Origin: Stakelama flava
Lineage (GTDB): Bacteria > Pseudomonadota > Alphaproteobacteria > Sphingomonadales > Sphingomonadaceae
Reading direction: 5' to 3'
Length of the DNA: 64,000 bases
Assembly (NCBI RefSeq): GCF_019351405.1
Contig: NZ_JAHWZX010000008.1
Span: 1 to 64,000 of the forward strand
Under the pieces are notes generated by a model. That model was given only the letters and a program-made list of their open reading frames with translations. It made no database searches and was not told the origin of the DNA. Position numbers and translations under genes: made by a program. This document shows, piece after piece, positions 54,612 through 61,436 of the stretch (position 1 is the first letter of the stretch; every line of letters begins with the position of its first letter).

Positions 54612-56426
54612 TCAGGCGGCCTGGCTGCGCTTTGCCCGTTTGCGTTCATGCGGATCGAGATGGCGCTTGCGCAGCCGGATGGTCTTGGGCGTTACCTCGA
54701 CCAGTTCGTCATCGTCGATATAGGCGATCGCCTGTTCCAGCGTCATCTTGCGCGGCGGGGTCAGGCGAATCGCGTCGTCCTTGCCCGACGAACGGATGTT
54801 AGTGAGCTGCTTCGCCTTCATCGGATTGACCTCAAGGTCGTCCGTCTTGGCGTTTTCGCCCACGATCATACCTTCGTACAGCGCTTCGCCCTGCCCGACG
54901 AACAGGATGCCGCGATCTTCAAGGCTGTTGAGTGAATAGGCATTCGCCTCGCCCGTGCCGTTGGAGATCAGCACGCCGTTCTTGCGGCCTTCGATCTGGC
55001 CCTTGTACGGCCCGTATTTTTCGAACAACCGGTTCATGATGCCGGTGCCGCGCGTGTCGGACAGGAATTCGCCGTGATAGCCGATCAGGCCGCGGCTGGG
55101 CGCGGAGAAGGTGATCCGCGTCTTGCCGCCGCCCGACGGGCGCATATCGGTCATTTCGGCCTTGCGCAGGTTCATCTTCTCAACGACCGTGCCCGAAAAT
55201 TCCTCATCCACGTCGATCACGACGGTTTCATACGGTTCCTCGCGGCCGGTCTCACCCTCGCGGAACAGCACGCGGGGGCGGCTGATGCCCAGTTCGAACC
55301 CTTCGCGGCGCATGGTTTCGATCAGCACGCCAAGCTGCAATTCACCGCGCCCGGCGACTTCGAAACTGTCCTTGTCCTCGGCCTCGGTCACCTTGATCGC
55401 GACGTTCGATTCGGCTTCGCGCAGCAGGCGGTCGCGGATCATGCGGCTCGTCACCTTGCTGCCCTCGCGCCCGGCCATCGGCGAATCGTTGACGGCGAAG
55501 CGCATCGACAGCGTCGGCGGATCGATCGGCTGCGCCTGAATCGGTTCGCTGACCGAGGTATCGGCGATGGTGTTGGCAACGGTCGCGACCTCAAGCCCCG
55601 CCATCGAAATGATGTCGCCCGCCTTCGCCTCATCCACCGGAACGCGTTCCAGACCACGGAACGCCATGATCTTGGTCGCGCGCCCGGTTTCGACGGTCTT
55701 GCCGTCGCGATCGAGCGCGTGGATCGGCTGGTTCAGCTTCACCGTGCCGGTTTCGACGCGGCCGGTCAGGATACGGCCGACGAAATTGTCGCGGTCGAGC
55801 AGCGTCACGAGGAATTTGAACGGCGCGTCGACATCGACATCGGGCGCGGGAACGTGACCGACGATCTTTTCGAACAGCGGCTGCAACGTGCCTTCGCGCG
55901 CATCGGGGTCTTCGCTGGCGTAGCCGTTGCGGCCCGAGGCGTAGAGCACCGGAAAATCGAGCTGCTCGTCGTTTGCATCGAGGCTGACGAACAGGTCGAA
56001 CACCTCGTCCAGCACTTCCTGAATCCGCGAATCTGCGCGATCGACCTTGTTGACGACGACGATCGGCTTCAGCCCCAGCGCCAGCGCCTTGCCAGTGACG
56101 AACTTCGTCTGCGGCATAGCCCCTTCGGACGAATCGACCAGCAGGATCACACCATCGACCATGCTGAGGATACGCTCCACCTCACCGCCGAAATCGGCGT
56201 GGCCGGGCGTATCGACGATGTTGATCCGCGTGCCTTCCCACTCGACCGAGGTGCACTTGGCCAGAATGGTGATCCCGCGTTCCTTTTCGAGATCGTTCGA
56301 ATCCATCGCGCGTTCGTCGATGCGCTGATTGTCGCGAAAGGTGCCGGACTGGCGGAAAAGCTGGTCGACGAGCGTGGTTTTGCCGTGATCGACGTGGGCG
56401 ATGATCGCCACGTTGCGAAGAGTCAT
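54612..56426 (-). CDS. typA: Translational GTPase TypA/BipA
   Basis: TypA/BipA is a ribosome-binding GTPase related to EF-G, needed for growth under stress and for ribosome assembly at low temperature. The 604-residue protein has the G1 motif AHVDHGKTT, switch [13 protein letters not shown], the NKVDRADSR motif, and the EF-G-like domains with the C-terminal TypA-specific domain ([20 protein letters not shown]). Length matches the family. It is divergent from the phosphatase gene at 56571, with about 144 bp between them. Confidence 0.97.
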   Translation of the reverse strand: MTLRNVAIIAHVDHGKTTLVDQLFRQSGTFRDNQRIDERAMDSNDLEKERGITILAKCTSVEWEGTRINIVDTPGHADFGGEVERILSMVDGVILLVDSSEGAMPQTKFVTGKALALGLKPIVVVNKVDRADSRIQEVLDEVFDLFVSLDANDEQLDFPVLYASGRNGYASEDPDAREGTLQPLFEKIVGHVPAPDVDVDAPFKFLVTLLDRDNFVGRILTGRVETGTVKLNQPIHALDRDGKTVETGRATKIMAFRGLERVPVDEAKAGDIISMAGLEVATVANTIADTSVSEPIQAQPIDPPTLSMRFAVNDSPMAGREGSKVTSRMIRDRLLREAESNVAIKVTEAEDKDSFEVAGRGELQLGVLIETMRREGFELGISRPRVLFREGETGREEPYETVVIDVDEEFSGTVVEKMNLRKAEMTDMRPSGGGKTRITFSAPSRGLIGYHGEFLSDTRGTGIMNRLFEKYGPYKGQIEGRKNGVLISNGTGEANAYSLNSLEDRGILFVGQGEALYEGMIVGENAKTDDLEVNPMKAKQLTNIRSSGKDDAIRLTPPRKMTLEQAIAYIDDDELVEVTPKTIRLRKRHLDPHERKRAKRSQAA

Positions 56427-56570
56427 GTAAATTTTCCCGGAAAGGAGGTTTGCGCGCGCTTAGCGGAAATTGTCGGTCCCGAAAAGGGCGCTGCTATCGA
56501 AAAATCCTTGCGGCGCGGATCGTGCGCTTGCTGTAGCATTGGTGCAACCCAACCTTATTAGCGGCGGATC

Positions 56571-58133
56571 ATGGCTATCTTCACTTCTTCGCGCAGACAT
56601 TTTGTCGGCGGCCTTGTCGCCGCTCCCTTTATTTTGCCCGCGGCAGGCCGGGCGCAGCTGCCCTTTGCCGACTACCCCTTCACGCTGGGCGTGGCGGCAG
56701 GCGACGCACAGGCCGACGGGTTCGTCATCTGGACACGGCTCGCCCCCGATCCGCTCGACCCGCACGGCGGGATGCCGATGGCGGAAGTCCCGGTGGACTG
56801 GGAAGTGGCGGAGGACGAACATTTCCGCACCATCGCGGCGAAGGGCACCGAAAAGGCGTGGCCCGAACTTGCCCATTCGGTGCATGTCGAGGTGACGGGA
56901 CTGAAACCCGGACGCCCCTATTGGTATCGGTTCCGCTGCGCGGGCGAGCGCACCTTTGCAGGGCGGGCAACCACCCTGCCCGCGCCGGGAAGCCGGGTCG
57001 ATCGGGTCCGCTTCGCCGCGATCGGATGCCAGCATTTCGAGGCCGGATATTACACCGCGTATCGCCATGCGGCGGAGGACGCGCCCGATTTCATGTTCCA
57101 TTACGGCGATTATATCTATGAATATTCGCCCGGATTCGTGCTTGATGCGTTCGATCGTCCGATCGAGGCGGTGCGCCGCTATGCGACGCGCGAACCCTTT
57201 TCGCTCGACGATTACCGCGTCCGCTATGCCCAGACCACGACCGATGCCGATTTGCAGGCGGCACGCGCGGCCGCGCCCTGGTATTGCACCTATGACGATC
57301 ATGAGGTGCAGAATAACTGGGTGAGCGAATGGGCGCAGGACGGCACGCCGCCCGAAACCTTCCTGCTGCGCCGCCGCGCGGCATTTCAGGCATGGTATGA
57401 ACATATGCCGGTGCGCCGCTCCTCCTTTCCCGATGCGCAAGGCGTGGCGCATATGCGCCGCCGGGTCGATATCGGCGATCTGATCCGGCTGCACATGCCC
57501 AACACCCGCCTGTACCGCAGCGATCAACCCTGCGGCGACGGGTTCAAGCCGCTATGTGCGGAGGCAAGCGCCGCGACGCAGCAGGTGCTGGGCAAGGCGC
57601 AAGAAAGCTGGCTCGAAGAAGGCTTCACCTCCAGCAGCCAGCATTGGCAGGGAGTGGCCCAGCAGGTGATGATGGCGCCGATCGATCGGCGAACGCCCGA
57701 TTACCCGAATGCGCAGCCGACCTATAACATGGACAGCTGGGCCGCCTATCCGGGACCGCGCGAACGAATACTGGCCCTGTTCGACCGGCACAAGGGCGGC
57801 AATGTCGTCGTGGTTACCGGCGACGAACATCAAAATTGGGCGATCGACCTGCAACGCGACGGCAGGACCGTGGCGAGCGAATTCGTCTCCACATCGATCA
57901 CCAGTGGCGGCGATGGCCACGACCTGCGCCCGGGCAATGAAGAGATCATGCGCGACAACCCGTTCCTGCACTGGACGAACGACCGGCGCGGCTATCTGCT
58001 CAGCGATATTACCCGCGATGCGTGGACCGGCCATTTCCGCGTGGTCGATGCGATCACCCGCCGCGACGCGCCGATCGCCACCGCCGCGCGCTGGGCGGTG
58101 CAATCCGGACAAGCAGGGTTGGTCAGCGCCTGA
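56571..58133 (+). CDS. phoD: PhoD-like alkaline phosphatase/phosphodiesterase, Tat-exported
   Basis: The 520-residue protein has a twin-arginine signal (SSRRHFVGGLVAAPFILPAA), an N-terminal beta domain (FVIWTRLAPDPLDPHGGMP), and a metallophosphatase domain (RFAAIGCQHFEAGYYTAYRH, FMFHYGDYIYEYSPG, TYDDHEVQNNWV, VVTGDEHQNW). This fits the PhoD family, which binds Ca2+ and Fe3+ and releases phosphate from organic phosphates outside the cytoplasm. Export in folded form by Tat fits the metal cofactor. It is a single gene ended by a terminator. Confidence 0.92.
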   Translation: MAIFTSSRRHFVGGLVAAPFILPAAGRAQLPFADYPFTLGVAAGDAQADGFVIWTRLAPDPLDPHGGMPMAEVPVDWEVAEDEHFRTIAAKGTEKAWPELAHSVHVEVTGLKPGRPYWYRFRCAGERTFAGRATTLPAPGSRVDRVRFAAIGCQHFEAGYYTAYRHAAEDAPDFMFHYGDYIYEYSPGFVLDAFDRPIEAVRRYATREPFSLDDYRVRYAQTTTDADLQAARAAAPWYCTYDDHEVQNNWVSEWAQDGTPPETFLLRRRAAFQAWYEHMPVRRSSFPDAQGVAHMRRRVDIGDLIRLHMPNTRLYRSDQPCGDGFKPLCAEASAATQQVLGKAQESWLEEGFTSSSQHWQGVAQQVMMAPIDRRTPDYPNAQPTYNMDSWAAYPGPRERILALFDRHKGGNVVVVTGDEHQNWAIDLQRDGRTVASEFVSTSITSGGDGHDLRPGNEEIMRDNPFLHWTNDRRGYLLSDITRDAWTGHFRVVDAITRRDAPIATAARWAVQSGQAGLVSA

Positions 58134-58153
58134 TCGGGAACGGGCGCGAATGA

Positions 58154-58191
58154 AAACGGCGTGCCGGGGTTTCCGACACGCCGTTTTTTTT
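58154..58191. terminator. Bidirectional intrinsic terminator between phoD and lpdA
   Basis: AAAACGGCGTG pairs with CACGCCGTTTT around a short internal loop; eight T's follow on the plus strand and four A's precede it. It can stop both the rightward phosphatase transcript and the leftward lpdA transcript. Confidence 0.9.
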
Positions 58192-58216
58192 ACCCTGTCG
58201 CCCGGGGAGGCTGCGA

Positions 58217-59611
58217 TCAGATATGGATCGGCTTGCCCGTCACCGCCATCGCCGCTTCCTTGACCGCCTCGCTATGCGTGGGATGCGCGTGGCAGGTATA
58301 AGCGATATCCTCGCTCGTCGCGCCGAATTCCATCGCCTGCGCGGCCTGAGCGATCATCGTGCCCGCGACCGATGCAATACACCACACGCCCAGCACGCGA
58401 TCGGTTTTGGCATCGGCAATTACCTTCACGAAACCGTCGGGTTCGTGATTGGTCTTGGCGCGGCTGTTCGCCATCATCGGGAACTTGCCGACCTTCACCT
58501 CGCCCTTTTCCTTTGCCGCTTCCTCGGTCAGGCCGACGCCAGCGATTTCGGGCCAGGTATAGACCACCGACGGGATGATGTCGTGGTTCACGATGCCCGT
58601 TTGCCCCGCGATATTTTCGGCAACCGCGATGCCCTCATCCTCGGCCTTATGCGCGAGCATGGGGCCGGGAACGACATCGCCGATCGCCCAGACGCCGTCG
58701 ACGCCGGTGCGGAAGTCGTGATCAATCGCTATCTGGCCGCGCTGGTTGGTCTTCAGCCCCGCCTTGTCGAGCGCAAGGCCATCAGTGTTCGGACGCCGCC
58801 CGATCGAGACGAGCACGCAATCGGCCTCCATCGTCTCGGCATCGCCGCCCTTGGCAGGTTCGAGCGTGAGCGTCGCCTTATCGCCCTTCACCGCGACCTT
58901 GCTCACCTTGGTGCCGAGCTTGAAATCGATGCCCTGCTTCTTGAAGATCTTGTTCGATTCCTTGCGCACATCGCCGTCGAAGCCGGGGAGGATCTGGTCG
59001 AGAAACTCGATGCAGGTGACCTTCGCGCCAAGCCGCCGCCACACGCTGCCAAGCTCAAGGCCGATCACGCCGCCACCGATAACCACCATGTGTTCGGGCA
59101 CCTTGGGCAGTTCCAGCGCGCCGGTCGAATCGACAACCACCTTCTGGTCGATCTCGACACCGGGAAGCGGGGTCACCGACGATCCGGTCGCGATGACGAT
59201 GTTCTTCGCGGTGACGGTGTCGTCGCCGACCTTCACCTTGTGCGCGTCCTCGAACGCGGCGCGGCCCTTCAGCCAGGTGACCTTGTTCTTCTTGAACAGA
59301 TATTCGATACCGCCGGTAAGCTGCTTGACCGCATCCTTGCGCTGGCCGTGCATCGTGTCGAGATCTAGTTCGGGCGTCACCTTGATGCCCAGCTTCGCCA
59401 TCCGGCCCGAGGCGGCTTCGTCGTACAGTTCGGAGGCGTGAAGCATCGCCTTGGACGGAATGCACCCGACATTGAGGCAGGTTCCGCCCAGCGTTTCGCG
59501 GCTTTCGGCGCACGCGGTCTTCAGGCCAAGCTGTGCCGCGCGGATCGCCGCGACATAGCCGCCGGGGCCGGCACCGATCACCAGAACGTCATAGTCGTAC
59601 TTGTCTGCCAT
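58217..59611 (-). CDS. lpdA: Dihydrolipoyl dehydrogenase (E3)
   Basis: Reoxidises the lipoyl group of E2 and passes electrons through FAD to NAD+, as part of 2-oxoglutarate dehydrogenase. The 464-residue flavoprotein has the FAD motif GAGPGGYVAAIRAAQLG, the redox disulfide in GGTCLNVGCIPSK, a second nucleotide motif (VVIGGGVIGLELGSVW) and the C-terminal active-site HAHPTHSE. ATG 59611 is preferred to the adjacent 59614 because it is six bases from AGGAGG. It follows sucA and sucB in one direction, but a GIY-YIG gene and two palindromic elements intervene. Confidence 0.97.
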   Translation of the reverse strand: MADKYDYDVLVIGAGPGGYVAAIRAAQLGLKTACAESRETLGGTCLNVGCIPSKAMLHASELYDEAASGRMAKLGIKVTPELDLDTMHGQRKDAVKQLTGGIEYLFKKNKVTWLKGRAAFEDAHKVKVGDDTVTAKNIVIATGSSVTPLPGVEIDQKVVVDSTGALELPKVPEHMVVIGGGVIGLELGSVWRRLGAKVTCIEFLDQILPGFDGDVRKESNKIFKKQGIDFKLGTKVSKVAVKGDKATLTLEPAKGGDAETMEADCVLVSIGRRPNTDGLALDKAGLKTNQRGQIAIDHDFRTGVDGVWAIGDVVPGPMLAHKAEDEGIAVAENIAGQTGIVNHDIIPSVVYTWPEIAGVGLTEEAAKEKGEVKVGKFPMMANSRAKTNHEPDGFVKVIADAKTDRVLGVWCIASVAGTMIAQAAQAMEFGATSEDIAYTCHAHPTHSEAVKEAAMAVTGKPIHI

Positions 59612-59627
59612 CATCTACCTCCTTTGC

Positions 59628-59701
59628 GCTCCTGCGTCCGCAGGAGCCCAGGGTTCCAACAAGGCACCGTTTGCGGCTCTGGTCTCCTGCGTTCGCAGGA
59701 G
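59628..59701. repeat. Palindromic element A, beside the GIY-YIG gene stop
   Basis: Two copies of a near-palindrome, GCTCCTGCGTCCGCAGGAGC (59628-59647) and CTCCTGCGTTCGCAGGAG (59684-59701), face each other around a 36-nt centre with CCAGGG and CTCTGG next to the arms. The whole behaves as a small MITE-like inverted repeat. It lies between the lpdA start and the end of the GIY-YIG gene. Confidence 0.8.
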
Positions 59702-59710
59702 TACGGCGCT

Positions 59711-59983
59711 TCAAAACAGCGTCTCGTACAAGTCCCTCCACTGCGGATTGTCAGCCTCGATCAGTTCGAGTTTCCAATCGCGTTTCCACTTTTTCATATG
59801 CAGTTCGCGGCGGCGCGCTTCCTGCAGATCGTCATGCGTTTCGAACCAGACAAGCCGTGTGCACCCGTACCGCTTCGAAAAACCGTCGACCAGCCCGTTG
59901 CGATGCTGATGAATGCGGGCGATCAGGTCGCTGGTTACGCCAAGATAAAGCGTTCCGTTTCGTCTGCTGGCCATCAGATACAC
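59711..59983 (-). CDS. GIY-YIG nuclease-domain protein (URI/YhbQ-like)
   Basis: The 90-residue protein is a minimal GIY-YIG domain: VYLMASRRNGTLYLGVTSDL for the two tyrosine motifs, an arginine in the following helix (IARIHQHRNG), and the metal-binding glutamate in EARRRELHMKKWKRDWKLEL, with a terminal EADNPQWRDL. All catalytic positions look present. Start is the GTG at 59983; the frame stays open upstream (TKTGF just before), so a slightly longer start is possible. Such small proteins may act as structure-specific nucleases, but none has a settled role. It splits sucB from lpdA and is flanked on both sides by related palindromic elements, so it probably arrived as a cassette. Confidence 0.88.
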   Translation of the reverse strand: MYLMASRRNGTLYLGVTSDLIARIHQHRNGLVDGFSKRYGCTRLVWFETHDDLQEARRRELHMKKWKRDWKLELIEADNPQWRDLYETLF

Positions 59984-60015
59984 AAAGCCGGTCTTCGTTT
60001 GCCTTCTCGCTTTCG

Positions 60016-60096
60016 TATTCCTGCGAAAGCAGGAATCCAGAATTCGGATTCAAGCCTTCGCGTTTAACGCTCTGGGCTCGTGCTTTCGCAGGAACA
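60016..60096. repeat. Palindromic element B, beside the GIY-YIG gene start
   Basis: The ends are a perfect 14-bp inverted repeat, TTCCTGCGAAAGCA (60018-60031) and TGCTTTCGCAGGAA (60081-60094), and the left arm is itself a hairpin (ATTCCTGC-GAAA-GCAGGAAT, 60017-60036). CCAGA and TCTGG adjoin the arms as in element A. It sits between the sucB stop and the GIY-YIG start. It belongs to the same TCCTGCG-N-CGCAGGA class as element A. Confidence 0.8.
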
Positions 60097-60102
60097 CCGG
60101 TC

Positions 60103-61353
60103 TTACAGATCGATCAGGATGCGGGTCGGGTCTTCGATCGCGTTTTTCAGCGCGACGAGGAAGGTCACCGCTTCGCGTCCGTCGATCAGGCGGTGGTCAT
60201 AGGTCAGCGCCAGATACATCATCGGGCGCGCCACGATCTGACCGTCGCGAACCACCGGACGTTCCTCGATCCGGTGCAGGCCGAGCACCGCCGCCTGGGG
60301 CGGGTTGACGATCGGGGTCGACATCAGCGAACCGAACACGCCGCCGTTCGAAATGGTGAAGGTGCCGCCCTTCATTTCGTCCATTTTCAGGTCGCCCGAC
60401 TTGGCGCGCTTGCCGAAATCGCCGATCGTCTTTTCGATCGTTGCGACGCTCATCTGATCGGCGCTGCGGATCACCGGCACGACCAACCCCTGCGGCGCGG
60501 ACACCGCGACCGAGATGTCGGCATAGTCGTGATAGACGATTTCATCGCCGTCGATCTGCGCATTGACCGCCGGAACGTCCTTCAGCGCCATGCACGCGGC
60601 CTTTACGAAGAAGCCCATGAAACCCAGTCGAACGCCGTGCTTCTTTTCGAACAGTTCCTTGTACTTCGACCGCGCTTCCATGACCGCGGTCATGTCGACA
60701 TCGTTGAAGGTGGTGAGCAGCGCCGCCTCGTTCTGCGCGCCCTTCAGCCGCTTGGCTATCGTCTGGCGCAGACGCGTCATGCGCACGCGTTCTTCGTTGC
60801 GCGCCCCGCCCTCGGCCGGGGCAGGGACTGGCGTAGCGGCGGGAGCGGGTGAGGGGGCAGGCGTGCCAGCGCCCTTGTTCTCCGCCGCTGCCATCACGTC
60901 TTCCTTGGTGATGCGCCCGTCCTTGCCGGTGCCCTTGATCGTCGAGGGGTCGACGCCGGTTTCCAGCACCGCGCGGCGCACCGAAGGCGACAGCGCAGCA
61001 GCTTCGACATCGCCGTCCGCCGGCGCCTGCTGCCCCGCTTTTTCGGGCTTTGCCGCATCGTCCTTTGCCGCGGGCTTGGCTTCGGGGGGCGTGGGCGCGG
61101 ACTTCGCGCCGCCTTCGCCGCTTTCGATCGATGCGATCACCGCGCCGACCTCTACCGTATCGCCGACCTGAACGCTGTAATCGCCCATCTTGCCCGCCAC
61201 CGGCGATGGCACCTCCACCGATACCTTGTCGGTTTCGAGGCTGGCGATCGGTTCGTCGACCGCGACATCATCGCCGGGCTGTTTGAGCCATTCGCCAAGC
61301 GTCGCTTCGGTGATCGATTCGCCCAGAGTGGGGACTTTGACTTCGGTTGCCAT
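60103..61353 (-). CDS. sucB: 2-oxoglutarate dehydrogenase E2, dihydrolipoamide succinyltransferase
   Basis: The E2 core of the 2-oxoglutarate dehydrogenase complex transfers succinyl groups from lipoate to CoA. The 416-residue protein has an N-terminal lipoyl domain with Lys43 ([14 protein letters not shown]), an Ala/Pro-rich linker, an E3-binding domain ([20 protein letters not shown]), another linker and the catalytic domain ending with [15 protein letters not shown] (active His). It follows sucA across an 83-bp gap holding a palindromic repeat, and precedes the GIY-YIG gene and lpdA. Confidence 0.97.
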   Translation of the reverse strand: MATEVKVPTLGESITEATLGEWLKQPGDDVAVDEPIASLETDKVSVEVPSPVAGKMGDYSVQVGDTVEVGAVIASIESGEGGAKSAPTPPEAKPAAKDDAAKPEKAGQQAPADGDVEAAALSPSVRRAVLETGVDPSTIKGTGKDGRITKEDVMAAAENKGAGTPAPSPAPAATPVPAPAEGGARNEERVRMTRLRQTIAKRLKGAQNEAALLTTFNDVDMTAVMEARSKYKELFEKKHGVRLGFMGFFVKAACMALKDVPAVNAQIDGDEIVYHDYADISVAVSAPQGLVVPVIRSADQMSVATIEKTIGDFGKRAKSGDLKMDEMKGGTFTISNGGVFGSLMSTPIVNPPQAAVLGLHRIEERPVVRDGQIVARPMMYLALTYDHRLIDGREAVTFLVALKNAIEDPTRILIDL

Positions 61354-61363
61354 TTCCTACCTC

Positions 61364-61428
61364 GTCATTCCGGCGGAGACCGGAATCTCCAAATTATCAA
61401 TGCGTCCCCGACCTGCGCCGGGGCATGG
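61364..61428. repeat. Palindromic repeat in the sucA-sucB gap
   Basis: ATTCCGG...CCGGAAT (61367-61386) and CCCCG...CGGGG (about 61406-61422) form two hairpins in the 83-bp space between sucA and sucB. The first is the CGTCATTCCGGCG-type repeat common in alphaproteobacteria. It is different in sequence from elements A and B but makes the operon unusually repeat-dense. Confidence 0.7.
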
Positions 61429-61436
61429 TTGCAACA

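Noticed and set aside
53315..56561. Long plus-strand frames opposite the MFS gene (53315-54421) and typA (55074-56561)
   Set aside because: Both are antisense to genes with clear family motifs and have shadow-type composition.
59438..60852. Frames reading segments like IPAKAGIQ and SCESRNPEF near the GIY-YIG gene
   Set aside because: These are translations of the palindromic repeats themselves, a common annotation artefact.
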